This document shows, in pieces, positions 54,199 through 63,612 of a stretch of 64,000 bases of DNA. The translations under genes and the position numbers were made by a program. The DNA is from CAYXLW01 sp964466055 (lineage in GTDB: Bacteria > Patescibacteriota > Gracilibacteria > GCA-2401425): contig CAYXLW010000007.1 of NCBI GenBank assembly GCA_964466055.1, positions 5,787 through 69,786 of the forward strand, given 5' to 3'. The notes under the pieces are model-generated. The model was not told the origin of the DNA and made no database searches. It worked only from the letters and a program-made list of their open reading frames with translations. The stretch's first letter is position 1. The number at the start of each line of letters is the position of its first letter.

Positions 54199-54678
54199 TT
54201 AATAAATTACTAAATAATTAAGGTAATAAATCGAAAAATTTAATATAGATGCAAAACTAACCCATAAAATATAAGGGATCAATAAATATGATGCTGATTT
54301 AGATATTTTAAAAAAGTAAATTATAGATAATAAAATGCTTATCCATAAGATAATTATTTCTATGAAGGCAAATAGTGGAGACTGAAATCCAAAAAAAATA
54401 ATTGACCAAATCATATTCAGAAACATTTGTACTCCAAATGTAATAAAAGCCATTTTTTTATTTTTTATAGGATTTATCCAAATAATATATAATGAGATTC
54501 CCATCATTATATAGAGTGCTGTCCAAGCTGGACCAAAGATCCAACTAGGAGGTGTAAAAAATGGTTTATGTAGATATATGTACCATGTAGATATTGAGTT
54601 CATTGTAAAAAATGAGCCTACAAAACCTACTGTAAGTGGTATGAATATTGATATTATGAATTTTGTAAGTTTGTTCAT
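54199..54678 (-). CDS. tspO: TspO/MBR-family membrane protein
   Basis: About 159 residues with five membrane helices. Family motifs are complete: STWYIYLHKPFFTPPSWIFGPAWTALYIMMGISLY and VQMFLNMIWSIIFFGFQSP. TspO binds tetrapyrroles and related ligands; in bacteria it is linked to stress signalling. I take the start at 54678 (MNKLTKF), which sits right before the first helix; 13 further residues upstream are open. It follows the MATE gene by 45 bp from this start. Confidence 0.92.
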   Translation of the reverse strand: MNKLTKFIISIFIPLTVGFVGSFFTMNSISTWYIYLHKPFFTPPSWIFGPAWTALYIMMGISLYIIWINPIKNKKMAFITFGVQMFLNMIWSIIFFGFQSPLFAFIEIIILWISILLSIIYFFKISKSASYLLIPYILWVSFASILNFSIYYLNYLVIY

Positions 54679-54723
54679 TATATTTAAATTATGATTATTT
54701 GTTAGTAAGAAAATCAAAAGTTG

Positions 54724-56154
54724 TTATTGTCGGATACCTTCTTCAATAATACTTTCTATCGCAATTTTCTTTTGAAGTTTTTGTTCTTTGTTATCGATAA
54801 GTTTTACTCTTTTCCAATTCCCTCTTAAAAAATAAATTAATGTAATTATGGATGTGAGAAAAAAAGTTATGGGAAAGGCGAGCCATAATCCTTTAATACC
54901 AAGTGTAGTATGTTTTGAAAGAATATATGCAACTGGAAATTGAATAACCCATTGAGAAATAAGACTAATCATCATAGTTGTTGTCATGCTTCCTGAGCCT
55001 CGAAGTACTCCTGAAAAAGCAAATTGAATTCCCATGAATGGAAATGCGAATGTAAGAAAACGAAGAAATGTAGTACCTATTCCTACAACAACGTCGTCAT
55101 TTGATACGAAAAATTTTACTATATAAGGAGCAAAAGAAAAAACTAAAACTCCTAATCCAGAAAGAAAAATAACTGCAATAAGTGCACTAAGTTTACCAAT
55201 TTTACAAGCTCTATCTATTTTTTTTGCTCCAATATTTTGCCCTACTAAAGTTGCTGTTGACATAGCTAGTCCCATTGCAGGAATAATGATAATTTGAAGG
55301 ATATTTGAACCAATACCATATGCGGCTACTGTAAATGTTCCAAAGCTTGAAACAAGAAATGTCATAACTAAAGCGCCAAGTGCTCGTGTTGACATTTCTA
55401 TGGATGATGGAAAGCCTAAAAGGAAAGATTTTTTAATAAAGGAAAAATCTGGAATGAAGTTTTTTAAATTAAGTTTAATTCCATAATTTCCACGGAAGAG
55501 AATTACAAATCCAATAATCATTGCTATAGTTTGCGTTCCAAATGTTGCCCAAGCAGCTCCTGCAACACCAAAGGCAGGAATTATCCCACTACCAAAAATA
55601 AAGAGGGGATCGAGAACAAAATTTAGAAGCATTGTTCCTAGAACTATATAAATAGGTAGCATCACTTCACCAATTCCTCTAAGAATTGCTTGAAAAGTGA
55701 AAAAACTAAATACTGAAACAATCCCTAAAAATGAAACTCGTAAAAATCCAAGTGCGCTTGTATAAACACTCTGTTCTACTCCCATAAGGTGTAAAAGCAT
55801 AGGAGAAAATATTAAGCCTAATGCTCCAAGTATAAATGAGATGCTGATGACCATTAGTAAAGTTTGAGCTGAAATATGATTTACCATTTCTCTATTTTTT
55901 GCTCCCATGTACTGTGCAACAAGTATTGATCCTGCCATTGCAAATCCCATTCCTAAAGAAAGTACTAGAAAGATAAAAGGAAAACTTACTGAAACGGCAG
56001 CTACTGCAATACCTCCTAGTTTACCAACCCAAAATGCGTCTGTAAGTTGATATCCACTTTGTAAGAGATTCCCAAATACTATTGGGATTGAAAGTGAGAT
56101 GATTGAGCTTACAATAGGTCCTTCTGTTAGAGATTTTTTGCTTTTGCTGATCAT
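54724..56154 (-). CDS. MATE-family multidrug/Na+ exporter
   Basis: 476 residues, about 12 membrane helices in two similar halves (PIVSSIISLSIPIVFGNLLQSGYQLTDAFWVGKLGGIAVAAVSVSFP in the first, LLGFPSSIEMSTRALGALVMTFLVSSFG in the second). This is the NorM/DinF-type arrangement; such exporters use Na+ or H+ to expel cationic compounds. Substrate unknown. It heads a probable two-gene unit with tspO. Confidence 0.9.
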   Translation of the reverse strand: MISKSKKSLTEGPIVSSIISLSIPIVFGNLLQSGYQLTDAFWVGKLGGIAVAAVSVSFPFIFLVLSLGMGFAMAGSILVAQYMGAKNREMVNHISAQTLLMVISISFILGALGLIFSPMLLHLMGVEQSVYTSALGFLRVSFLGIVSVFSFFTFQAILRGIGEVMLPIYIVLGTMLLNFVLDPLFIFGSGIIPAFGVAGAAWATFGTQTIAMIIGFVILFRGNYGIKLNLKNFIPDFSFIKKSFLLGFPSSIEMSTRALGALVMTFLVSSFGTFTVAAYGIGSNILQIIIIPAMGLAMSTATLVGQNIGAKKIDRACKIGKLSALIAVIFLSGLGVLVFSFAPYIVKFFVSNDDVVVGIGTTFLRFLTFAFPFMGIQFAFSGVLRGSGSMTTTMMISLISQWVIQFPVAYILSKHTTLGIKGLWLAFPITFFLTSIITLIYFLRGNWKRVKLIDNKEQKLQKKIAIESIIEEGIRQ

Positions 56155-56248
56155 TAATAAAGAAGGATTAAGTGGAGGTATCTTAATCTTATTGAAATTA
56201 ACTGTGAAGAAAAAATAATATTTATTAAAAATGTTAATTTATTAATAT

Positions 56249-56821
56249 TCATAGGATGTTAAAGAATTCATCTTCTTTCCATTTTTGGGGATTGTATATG
56301 ATATATTCTGAAATTTTGTTGAATGATTCTTGGTTTCGGAGAACGTGTTCATAGTAGTTTCTTTGCCAAACAGGCTTTTTTGGAATTTTATGAAGTTCTC
56401 TTAATATGTTTATTTGTTTGGTAACGGTAGATTTGTATCCGCGAACCATTTATCCTAAATTATTAGATGGGGATTGGAATTTTGTTTTTTGGGAGGTATT
56501 GAAATCATTTTGGGATACAAGTTGGGGCGTATTGCAATACGCCCCAACAGAATTATTAATTGTTACAATGGCATGGATATGATTTGGCATAACTACAAAG
56601 CAATTTATTTCCATATTTTTTCTTATTTCAGAGGTCTTTTTTAATTCATTATATGCAATTTTCCCTAGTTTATTTAAAGTCATTTCTCCATTTTTGATTG
56701 CACCAAATAGGCATTCTCTATTTTTTGTGCAAATGGTTATAAAATATGCCCCGCTTTGTGAATAATCATATTCTTTTAGTCGGATTGATTGACGATTGTA
56801 AAGATTATAATTATTTATCAT
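56249..56821 (-). pseudogene. REP-associated tyrosine transposase (RAYT/Y1) broken by in-frame stop
   Basis: The first part (56450-56821, 123 residues) has YSQSGAYFITICTKNRECLFG and the HUH motif in VVMPNHIHAIVTI. A TAA at 56450-56452 then interrupts the frame, and the same frame continues as MVRGYKSTVTKQINILREL, PVWQRNYYEHVLRNQ with the catalytic Tyr, to 56249. Joined, the 190 residues match a complete RAYT; one base change explains the stop. RAYTs act on REP palindromes, and palindromes lie just upstream at 56975-57046. Confidence 0.85.
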
Positions 56822-56928
56822 AGATTTTTAAATAAATAATTAATTTAAGACATTGTTCTAATTATGAGTTATGTACCATATAAATAAAAGCTTATTTTAA
56901 GCCAATATTTTTAATTTTATTAATTATT

Positions 56929-56957
56929 AAAAAAAAGAGAAGATTAAAAATCTTCTC
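56929..56957 (-). terminator. Terminator downstream of der
   Basis: GAGAAGATT pairs with AATCTTCTC around AAA; on the minus strand a long T-run follows (A-run at 56929-56936). It ends the der transcript about 100 bp past the stop. Confidence 0.8.
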
Positions 56958-56974
56958 GATATAAGATTCCTGAC

Positions 56975-57046
56975 AAGTCACAAAGTGACCCCCTTTGGGG
57001 GGAATGACTTTTTTATCGTTGAGGCGTGCCATTGGCACGCCACGAC
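56975..57046. repeat. REP-like cluster of GC-rich palindromes
   Basis: AAGTCA (56975-56980) and TGACTT (57005-57010) enclose CCCCC-TTT-GGGGG, followed by TTTTTT; GTCAC-AAA-GTGAC is an alternative hairpin. Then GGCGTGCCATTGGCACGCC (57023-57041) forms an 8-bp GC stem. Such GC-rich stems are foreign to this AT-rich DNA and lie beside a RAYT remnant, so they are probably its REP targets. Confidence 0.55.
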
Positions 57047-57055
57047 AATATAAAT

Positions 57056-58417
57056 TTATTTCTGATAAAGGCTCTTTCTCTCCTCAACTTCAATATCAAT
57101 AACAGTTCCCTCAAACCCAAAATATTCACGAATCCTGTTTTCCAAATACCTCCAGTAAGAAAAATGGAAATACTCTTTTTTATTAACAAAAACTTTAAAC
57201 TTAGGAGGATTAATATCTACCTGAGAAATATAGAATATTTTTGGTTTAATTCTTTTTGTTCCCTTTGGCGGATGTTTCGCCATTATCTCATGTAAGAAAG
57301 TATTTAATTTCCCAGTAGTAATTCTTTTTTTTCTTTCCTCAACAATCTTTTCAACAAGTGGAAATATTTTTATAATATTTTGTTTAGTTTTAGCAGAAAC
57401 AAAAACAGCTGGTGTCCATGAAAGAAATGGGAATGCTCTTTTTAAGCTTAATAAAAATTCATCTCTTGCTTCTTCTCCTTTTTCATGAAGATCCCATTTA
57501 TTGATTACAAGAATAAGTCCTGTTTTAAATTCTAAAGCCCTTTCGATAATATGTTGATCTTGAGATAAAATCCCTTCATCTGCATTAATGATAATACAAC
57601 TAACATCAGCAACCTCCATACTTTTCATGGTTCTTATAATAGACCACTTTTCAATCCCTTTTTCAACTTTCCCTCGTCTTCTCATTCCTGCAGTATCGAC
57701 AAATATGAATTTTTTCTTCTCCCATTGAATTTCAACATCAATCTCATCACGAGTTGTCCCAGGAATATCGGAAACAATTAATCTCTCTTCAGATAAAAGT
57801 GCGTTGATTAAACTAGACTTACCAACATTGGGTCTTCCAAGAAAAGAAATTTTAGGAATGTCAGACTCTACTTCTTCACTTTCTACTTTTTTAGAATATC
57901 CCATCTTTTTAAAATCTTCTTGTATGCGATCAACAAGTTTTTTTACACCAGTATTATGAATAGCTGAAACTTGAATAAAATTATCAAATCCCAACGAATA
58001 AACTTGAGATAACAAGGCATCGTCTTTCGCTTCATCGCATTTTGATAAAACTGGGATTATATGCTTTGTTTTGATAAAATTTGATTTTCTTAATAATTCA
58101 GTGATTTTGTAATCTTGTGGAAGAATTGGGGTTCTTGAATCTAGGACAAATAAAATTATATCGGCATCTTCTAATGCAACTCTTACTTGGTCCTGCATAT
58201 TTTTTTCAATCGTTCCTTTGTTTTTTTCAAATTCAAGTCCGCCAGTGTCTACTAAAACAAAGGGAATTGATACGTCTTCAATTTTTGTAACAATTCTGTC
58301 TCTTGTTGTTCCAGGAATATCAGAAACTATAGCTTTTTTCTTTCCTGCTAATCTGTTAAAAAGACGCGATTTTCCTACGTTTGGTCGTCCGATTATTGCA
58401 ACAACAGGTAAAGACAT
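57056..58417 (-). CDS. der: Ribosome assembly GTPase Der (EngA)
   Basis: 453 residues, tandem G domains plus a C-terminal KH-like domain. Domain 1: GRPNVGKSRLFNRL, DIPGTTRDR, VDTGG and SKCD in place of NKxD. Domain 2: GRPNVGKSSLINAL, DIPGTTRDEID, VDTAGMRRRG and INKWD. The final part (ITTGKLNTFLHEIMAKHPPKGTKRIKPKIFYISQVDINPPKFKVFVN) is typical. Der is needed for 50S assembly. It stands alone on the minus strand with a downstream terminator. Confidence 0.97.
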   Translation of the reverse strand: MSLPVVAIIGRPNVGKSRLFNRLAGKKKAIVSDIPGTTRDRIVTKIEDVSIPFVLVDTGGLEFEKNKGTIEKNMQDQVRVALEDADIILFVLDSRTPILPQDYKITELLRKSNFIKTKHIIPVLSKCDEAKDDALLSQVYSLGFDNFIQVSAIHNTGVKKLVDRIQEDFKKMGYSKKVESEEVESDIPKISFLGRPNVGKSSLINALLSEERLIVSDIPGTTRDEIDVEIQWEKKKFIFVDTAGMRRRGKVEKGIEKWSIIRTMKSMEVADVSCIIINADEGILSQDQHIIERALEFKTGLILVINKWDLHEKGEEARDEFLLSLKRAFPFLSWTPAVFVSAKTKQNIIKIFPLVEKIVEERKKRITTGKLNTFLHEIMAKHPPKGTKRIKPKIFYISQVDINPPKFKVFVNKKEYFHFSYWRYLENRIREYFGFEGTVIDIEVEERKSLYQK

Positions 58418-58593
58418 TTTTTATGAATTGGTAATTTATAAATTGGCTTTGATTGTAAGGTTTAAAAAAAGAAAATCAACAGGGATATTTTAAAAATATT
58501 AATTTTTAAATATTAGAGGAGGGGAATTTTATATTTTTTGTTTATTTTAAAAGTAATTTTTGATATAATGACACGAAACTAAAACAAAAAATT

Positions 58594-59661
58594 ATGTTAA
58601 AGAAGCGAAAATATGGAAACCAAGCCAGTAAAACTAGTGATTTATTAGTAGAAATTAAAGAAGAAATTCAAGAAACTGCTATTGAAGAAAGCAAAGAAAT
58701 AGAAGCTGAAATGAAGAAAGAGCTTTCTTCGGCTAAAAAAGAAATGAAAGCTGAAATAAAAAAAGAAATTAAGGAGTTATCACAAGTAAAAGACATAATG
58801 CAATTTGGGAATATAGTTGCATTTTTAGATGATCGGCAAAATGAATCAGAGATTCACAAAATAGAGAAATCTTTAAATGAAAGATTGAGATCAATAGCTC
58901 CTGAATCTTATGAAGACTTGGGTGTGACCTATTATTATATTATTAAAAATATTTTAAAGAAAAACACTTTAATTGAAGATATAAGCCTTGTTAAGAATCT
59001 AGAAAAAGCTATAGAATATTTTAATAAACATCAAGAATTTTTATTGTCTGAACTAAAAAAAGCTCGTAAAAATAAAGAAAATATTGAGTCAAAAGAAATT
59101 ACTTTAGTAGACTTTTTAAGGGGTACTAAAACCTATCTTTTGCTTTTAGAAAAAGAATTCAGAAATAAAAGTTTTTCAGATTTAGCTTCTATAGTTTATA
59201 AAACTAGGATGCATTATAGAAAAATGTTATTTTTATTGAAAAAGAACTATCTAAGTTGGATAGGGTACAAAATATGGTCAGTTACCAGTCATTATGGAGA
59301 AAACTTTTTCCGTTGGGGGCTTACTAGTTTATTTTTTGTGATAATATTTTCATCAATTTTTACAATTTCCGGAGAGTTTCAAAATGTTCCTATTGATAGT
59401 GCTGGGAATATAATACTGAATTCATCTAATAATAGTGAGGTGGCAGATTATATAAACCATTCAATGCTTTACGGGTATAATGGAGGATCTTCTCACTTTT
59501 TTGATTATTTTTATTTTTCAGTTGTTACGTTTTCTACTCTTGGGTATGGAGATATTGTGCCGATAACAATTATGGATAAATCTATTGCAATAATTGCTAC
59601 TATAGCAGGGTACTTAATGTTAGGTATATTTCTAACACTGCTTACCAAAAGAGTTCATTAA
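58594..59661 (+). CDS. Two-helix potassium channel with long coiled-coil N-terminus
   Basis: 355 residues. Residues 1-65 are a strongly charged coiled coil (EIEAEMKKELSSAKKEMKAEIKKEIKEL), and residues 65-235 a helical cytoplasmic domain I do not recognise. Then come TM1 (about 240-262), a pore loop with the K+ filter TLGYGD at residues 315-320 (TVGYGD-like) and TM2 to the end. No RCK domain is present; regulation would have to come through the unusual N-terminal part (inference). It ends at a strong terminator. Confidence 0.82.
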   Translation: MLKKRKYGNQASKTSDLLVEIKEEIQETAIEESKEIEAEMKKELSSAKKEMKAEIKKEIKELSQVKDIMQFGNIVAFLDDRQNESEIHKIEKSLNERLRSIAPESYEDLGVTYYYIIKNILKKNTLIEDISLVKNLEKAIEYFNKHQEFLLSELKKARKNKENIESKEITLVDFLRGTKTYLLLLEKEFRNKSFSDLASIVYKTRMHYRKMLFLLKKNYLSWIGYKIWSVTSHYGENFFRWGLTSLFFVIIFSSIFTISGEFQNVPIDSAGNIILNSSNNSEVADYINHSMLYGYNGGSSHFFDYFYFSVVTFSTLGYGDIVPITIMDKSIAIIATIAGYLMLGIFLTLLTKRVH

Positions 59662-59709
59662 AAGAACCAAAAACATCAATTTCCTAAAAATAAGGAATTG
59701 CTATATAAT

Positions 59710-59735
59710 CTCTCGATTTATCGAGAGTTTTTTTT
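59710..59735 (+). terminator. Terminator of the potassium-channel gene
   Basis: CTCTCGAT pairs with ATCGAGAG around TT, followed by eight T. Confidence 0.9.
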
Positions 59736-59744
59736 AATAATTTA

Positions 59745-60317
59745 CTAAATAAGTTCTTTTCTTTTTATTATAAAGTATGTTCCTCCTGCAAGAATAAGTG
59801 CATATATATAAGAATCAAAACCAGTACTTGTAAGTCTGTCATATTTAATATCAGAAATGATTTCATAAGAAGTTTCAGCGACGGTATTTTCTTTATTGTC
59901 AAAAGCTTTTACAACATATATATTTCTTCCTTTTTTTAGATTCCCCACTTCTTCAGAGACAGTATAATTAAAATTTTTGCTTCCTGCCTTATAATCCTCA
60001 ATAAGTTCATTATTTATTTCTACTTTATTAACCTTTCCGGCGTTCCTAAGAATTCCTACAATGTTAACATACTCTGACGAAGTTTCTAGTTTATTTTTAC
60101 TTTTTTCAGAAACAATACTAATTTGAACTTCTTTTGGTTCTTCCTTTATAGGAGTTGTTTTAACTTTTTCATTGTTCGATTTAGTGTTTGAATCATCAGA
60201 TTGTTCTTGATTATTACTTGGAGAATCAAGTAAATTTGCTTCGCCATCTTTTCCATTAAAGCAAGATGTAAGTACAATTGAAGAAATAAAAACAAATGTA
60301 ATAAGTAAATAACGCAT
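59745..60317 (-). CDS. Lipoprotein with Ig-like domain and C-terminal helix
   Basis: 190 residues. MRYLLITFVFISSIVLTSCFNGKDGEANL is a lipoprotein signal with lipobox LTSC. A Ser/Asn/Glu-rich linker follows, then a beta-sandwich-like domain (residues about 75-155: VNIVGILRNAGKVNKVEINNELI...NYTVSEEVGNLKKGRNIYVVKAFDNKENTVAETSYEI), which resembles cell-surface Ig-like modules. A final hydrophobic segment (YIYALILAGGTYFII) and KRKELI suggest a second anchor. Function unknown; envelope protein. Confidence 0.65.
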   Translation of the reverse strand: MRYLLITFVFISSIVLTSCFNGKDGEANLLDSPSNNQEQSDDSNTKSNNEKVKTTPIKEEPKEVQISIVSEKSKNKLETSSEYVNIVGILRNAGKVNKVEINNELIEDYKAGSKNFNYTVSEEVGNLKKGRNIYVVKAFDNKENTVAETSYEIISDIKYDRLTSTGFDSYIYALILAGGTYFIIKRKELI

Positions 60318-60430
60318 GATAAAAAAGTTAAAGGCGAATAAATGTCTTTTTTTATTTTTATTTTATTTTTGCAGACAAAAGCTATCATTCTTGTTTAAAA
60401 ATATCAATAGAAAATTTTATATAAAACTGT

Positions 60431-62191
60431 CTATTTTTTATTTATCAAGAAATAACTGTTTTTTGTAAAACTTTGTGGATTATAAAAAGTAAATCGGATT
60501 TCTTGTTTTTCTTTTTTTGTCAAAATTGGCGAATCTATTTCTACAATAATTTTTCCATTTTCTTTCCATGAATTAAATTTTATTTCTTCTGGATAAATAG
60601 AGAAGTTTTTAGCATTTTCTGGTAGGAATAGTTGGAATAATGCATGATTTGTGCCTTGTCCTAAAATTCTTCTAAGCTCGTATTCTGGAATATTTGGTTT
60701 CCCAAAAGTCTTTTTTAGATTATCAATATCATTTTCATTTTTGTCTGACCAATTATGACTACGCTCAATATTTATTTTTACTATTTTTTTGCCATTCTCA
60801 AAACTTTCTGAAATAGCAAAGTTTTGGTCGATAAAAGCATCAGATTTATTGCCACTAATAGAGATCTGGTTTATTACTATTACTGAATCATCTTTAAAAA
60901 TTTCTTCAATATTTTTGCCTAATCTAAACTTTTGAGAAGTTTTATTAATGCTATCTTTTCTTGAAAACATTTGGATGTTTTCTTTTTCTTCTCCAATTAA
61001 TTTAATAATTATATCCAACGATATTGAGTCAAAAAATTTTTTGCTTATTGCAGGAATAATAGAATCCTCTAAAAACTGTTTAGGATTAATATTATTTAAT
61101 TTTGATTCAACAATGTAAGACAGAATAAAAGAGAAATTTTTCGAATTAAGCTCTATAGCTTTTTCTGGTATTTTTATTGAGTCTATTTTTTCTAACAAAT
61201 TCTCAATTAAGTTATTATCTATTGCGATAATTGTATCAACAGTTTCTCCGCCTGCTTTTTCGTAAAGTTTCATAAATGCTTCTGCGGATTCATGGAAAAT
61301 AGGGGAATAATTGGAATCTCTTAGTGACCAACTCTTATCTCCTACTAGAGTTTTAGCAATATTGGGAGCTTTAAATTCTTCTGTTATTTGTCCATCAAAT
61401 TCATAAATATCATGGAATGTTGATGAATCAACTTTTCCATCATTCATTACTATTTTCAAAAATGATCCAATAAAACCTCCAGTTGAACGTTTCTCATTGG
61501 AATTTTGTAACCACACAATTATTGTATGAGGAGAGTTGTCTCCTAAAATATTTCGAATAGCCTTAATATCATTTGATATATCTTTTAAAATAAATGAAAA
61601 AGGCTGAATTTTATAAACAACTTCTTTTAGTTTAGAAGGGATTAACCATCCGTTTTCTATTTTTTCGAACAATATTTCCAAGTTATTACTTAAGGCTATT
61701 ATTGTTCCTTCGTTTTTATCAAGATAATTAAGAAAATAGTCAAAAGATTTGTTTTCTAAAAAATGATTAAATGAATTTTCTAAAGAAGGGAGTGATTCAC
61801 CAAACTGTTTTAAGTTTGTAAGAATTTGCTCAATATTATTAATATTTTTTTGCTGATAAGAATAATCAGCTTCTGGTAATGCTTTTTTAAAATCTTGAAT
61901 TAATGGGCTCAAGGATTTCTCAGAATCTATAATGTAGTTTTGCAAAAATTGAACGGTATATTCATTTTTATTAAAGATTGAGAAAATATTTTTAAACTGA
62001 TTTCCATATAAAGATTTTGTTTTATAAAGGCTAATAGAGCTAGCTATAATTAGAGATGATAAAAATATTAAAATAAGGAAAAGTAAGAAAATAAGAACAT
62101 TTCTTCTCCATAGTGTAAAAAGAGGATGTATGCGAATCTTTTTCCAAAAAGAAATTGAAGGTGAGCCTTTAAAATCAAATTTTTTATCCAC
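60431..62191 (-). CDS. DUF4012 membrane-anchored protein
   Basis: 586 residues. One transmembrane helix (about residues 32-52) follows a basic N-terminus; the rest is extracytoplasmic. The DUF4012 core is clear: HTIIVWLQNSNEKRSTGGFIGSF, DGKVDSSTFHDIYEFDGQI, SWSLRDSNYSPIFHESAEAFMKLYEKAGGETVDTIIAIDNNLIENLLE. The family is common in CPR bacteria and actinobacteria and resembles LytR-CpsA-Psr-associated envelope proteins, but its role is not established. Confidence 0.82.
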   Translation of the reverse strand: MDKKFDFKGSPSISFWKKIRIHPLFTLWRRNVLIFLLFLILIFLSSLIIASSISLYKTKSLYGNQFKNIFSIFNKNEYTVQFLQNYIIDSEKSLSPLIQDFKKALPEADYSYQQKNINNIEQILTNLKQFGESLPSLENSFNHFLENKSFDYFLNYLDKNEGTIIALSNNLEILFEKIENGWLIPSKLKEVVYKIQPFSFILKDISNDIKAIRNILGDNSPHTIIVWLQNSNEKRSTGGFIGSFLKIVMNDGKVDSSTFHDIYEFDGQITEEFKAPNIAKTLVGDKSWSLRDSNYSPIFHESAEAFMKLYEKAGGETVDTIIAIDNNLIENLLEKIDSIKIPEKAIELNSKNFSFILSYIVESKLNNINPKQFLEDSIIPAISKKFFDSISLDIIIKLIGEEKENIQMFSRKDSINKTSQKFRLGKNIEEIFKDDSVIVINQISISGNKSDAFIDQNFAISESFENGKKIVKINIERSHNWSDKNENDIDNLKKTFGKPNIPEYELRRILGQGTNHALFQLFLPENAKNFSIYPEEIKFNSWKENGKIIVEIDSPILTKKEKQEIRFTFYNPQSFTKNSYFLINKK

Positions 62192-62231
62192 TTGAGTATT
62201 TATTTGAAGAAATTTTAATTTATTTTACTCC

Positions 62232-62328
62232 AAAAGACAAAAAAGTCTTTTAAAAAAGTCCACCTGATAAGGGGGGTTTAGGGGGTTGTGCAAAACTGGA
62301 TTCCCGCATTCGCTGGAATGGCAGGTGG
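62232..62328. repeat. Nested REP-like inverted repeats
   Basis: AAAAGAC/GTCTTTT (62232-62251) is a simple hairpin. CCACCTG (62260-62266) and CAGGTGG (62322-62328) enclose an inner ATTCCCGC/GCTGGAAT hairpin (62300-62319, one mismatch). The inner part resembles widespread ATTCCCGC-type repeats of bacterial genomes. The 280-bp gap between rpmE and the DUF4012 gene holds nothing else I recognise except the rpmE terminator. Confidence 0.5.
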
Positions 62329-62413
62329 AGAGAGTTTCTTTGTGCTTTGTGCAAGTAAACACACAAAATTCTATTCCTGATAAAGTGAATATGGGTTCAG
62401 AATCTTTTGTAAC

Positions 62414-62445
62414 AAAAAAGAAGAGTATGTAAACTCTTCTTTTTT
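62414..62445. terminator. Terminator of rpmE
   Basis: AAGAAGAGT pairs with ACTCTTCTT around a 6-nt loop, flanked by A-run and T-run, so it can work on both strands; it lies 25 bp past the rpmE stop. Confidence 0.85.
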
Positions 62446-62469
62446 AAATTCTATATTCTAAGCTTTAAA

Positions 62470-62703
62470 TTAAGCAGCTTTTTGCATTCCTTCAGATTTT
62501 TTCTGTTTAGCATTAAACTTCTCAATTCTTCCAGCTGTATCCATAACTTTCATTTTTCCTGTATAAAATGGATGACATTGACTACAAATTTCAACGCGTA
62601 GCTCTAGTACAGTTCCAGGTATGTTGAAAACTGCTCCGCAAGAGCAAATAACCTTTGCATTTTGATGATATACTGGATGAATTCCTTTTTTCATAGTCTT
62701 CAT
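62470..62703 (-). CDS. rpmE: 50S ribosomal protein L31 (zinc-binding form)
   Basis: 77 residues: MKKGIHPVYHQNAKVICSCGAVFNIPGT...VEICSQCHPFYTGKMKVMDTAGRIEKFNAK. The Cys pair CSCG with CSQCHPF marks the zinc-containing type I L31. The start is either 62703 (MKTMKKGIHP) or 62694 (MKKGIHP); the second is the more usual N-terminus. It bridges the two subunits. Followed by its own terminator. Confidence 0.95.
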   Translation of the reverse strand: MKTMKKGIHPVYHQNAKVICSCGAVFNIPGTVLELRVEICSQCHPFYTGKMKVMDTAGRIEKFNAKQKKSEGMQKAA

Positions 62704-62813
62704 AATTATTTAAAGCCCGAGGATTTTACATATTTTTTCTTGAATTGCAAGAATATGTTGAGAAAAAAAACTTATTATAATAAAATTTTTATAAAAAACT
62801 AATATATCAATTT

Positions 62814-63605
62814 ATGTCTGATCTCCCTAAGATTTTTAAAATAAAAAAAATCCGTAAAGATGCTCCTAATATCAACACATATATTTTGGATGGAGGATAT
62901 AATTCTTTACCAGGGCAGTTTGTTATGCTTTGGCTTCCAGGTGTAGATGAAAAACCAATTAGCGTAGCTTATCAAAATGACAAAGAAACTCACTTAACAA
63001 TTGCGGCAATTGGTCATTTTACTAATGCAATGGCAGAATTAAAAGAAGGAGATCGTATTGGAATGCGTGGTCCCTTTGGTGCTAAATGGAGTTTAGATAA
63101 AGGAAATAGATATTGTCTTGTTGGTGGAGGAGTAGGAGTTCCTCCTTTGTTTAACGCAGCAGTTGCTTTAAGAAAAGAAAATAAGGAAGTAGATTTTATT
63201 ATTGGGGCAAGAAGTAAGGATTATGTGATTTTTGAAAAACAATTAAAAGAAATTGGTGTTAATGTTTATGTTTGCACAGATGATGGAAGTTATGGGTTTC
63301 ATGGTTTTACTACTCAAAAACTTGAGGAGCTTTTAAAAAAAGGAGAAAAATATGATATGATTCAAACTTGCGGTCCTGAAATTATGATGGTTAAAATTGC
63401 TAAAATAGCAGAAGAATTTGATATTCCTTCTGAGGTTTCAGTGGAGAGGTATATGAAGTGTGGCTTTGGTATTTGTGGTCAATGTGCTGTTGATGGTGAT
63501 GGGAAATGTATGTGCATTGAAGGTCCTATTATTGAGGGGAAATTGGCTCTTTCTTGGGAGGAATTTGGGAAGTATCATAGGGATGGAACTGGGAGGAAAT
63601 GTTAG
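62814..63605 (+). CDS. pyrK: Dihydroorotate dehydrogenase electron-transfer subunit (PyrK-like)
   Basis: 263 residues. FAD/NAD domains: PGQFVMLWLPGVDEKPISVA (FAD), GDRIGMRGPFGAKW, YCLVGGGVGVPPLFNAA (NAD site), IQTCGPEIMM. The C-terminal MKCGFGICGQCAVDGDGKCMC-like segment ligates the 2Fe-2S cluster, ending with IEGPIIEG. It passes electrons from PyrD to NAD+. Its likely partner pyrD lies about 53 kb away, unlike the usual adjacency. A related ferredoxin reductase role cannot be excluded. Confidence 0.87.
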   Translation: MSDLPKIFKIKKIRKDAPNINTYILDGGYNSLPGQFVMLWLPGVDEKPISVAYQNDKETHLTIAAIGHFTNAMAELKEGDRIGMRGPFGAKWSLDKGNRYCLVGGGVGVPPLFNAAVALRKENKEVDFIIGARSKDYVIFEKQLKEIGVNVYVCTDDGSYGFHGFTTQKLEELLKKGEKYDMIQTCGPEIMMVKIAKIAEEFDIPSEVSVERYMKCGFGICGQCAVDGDGKCMCIEGPIIEGKLALSWEEFGKYHRDGTGRKC

Positions 63606-63612
63606 ATTTTAA

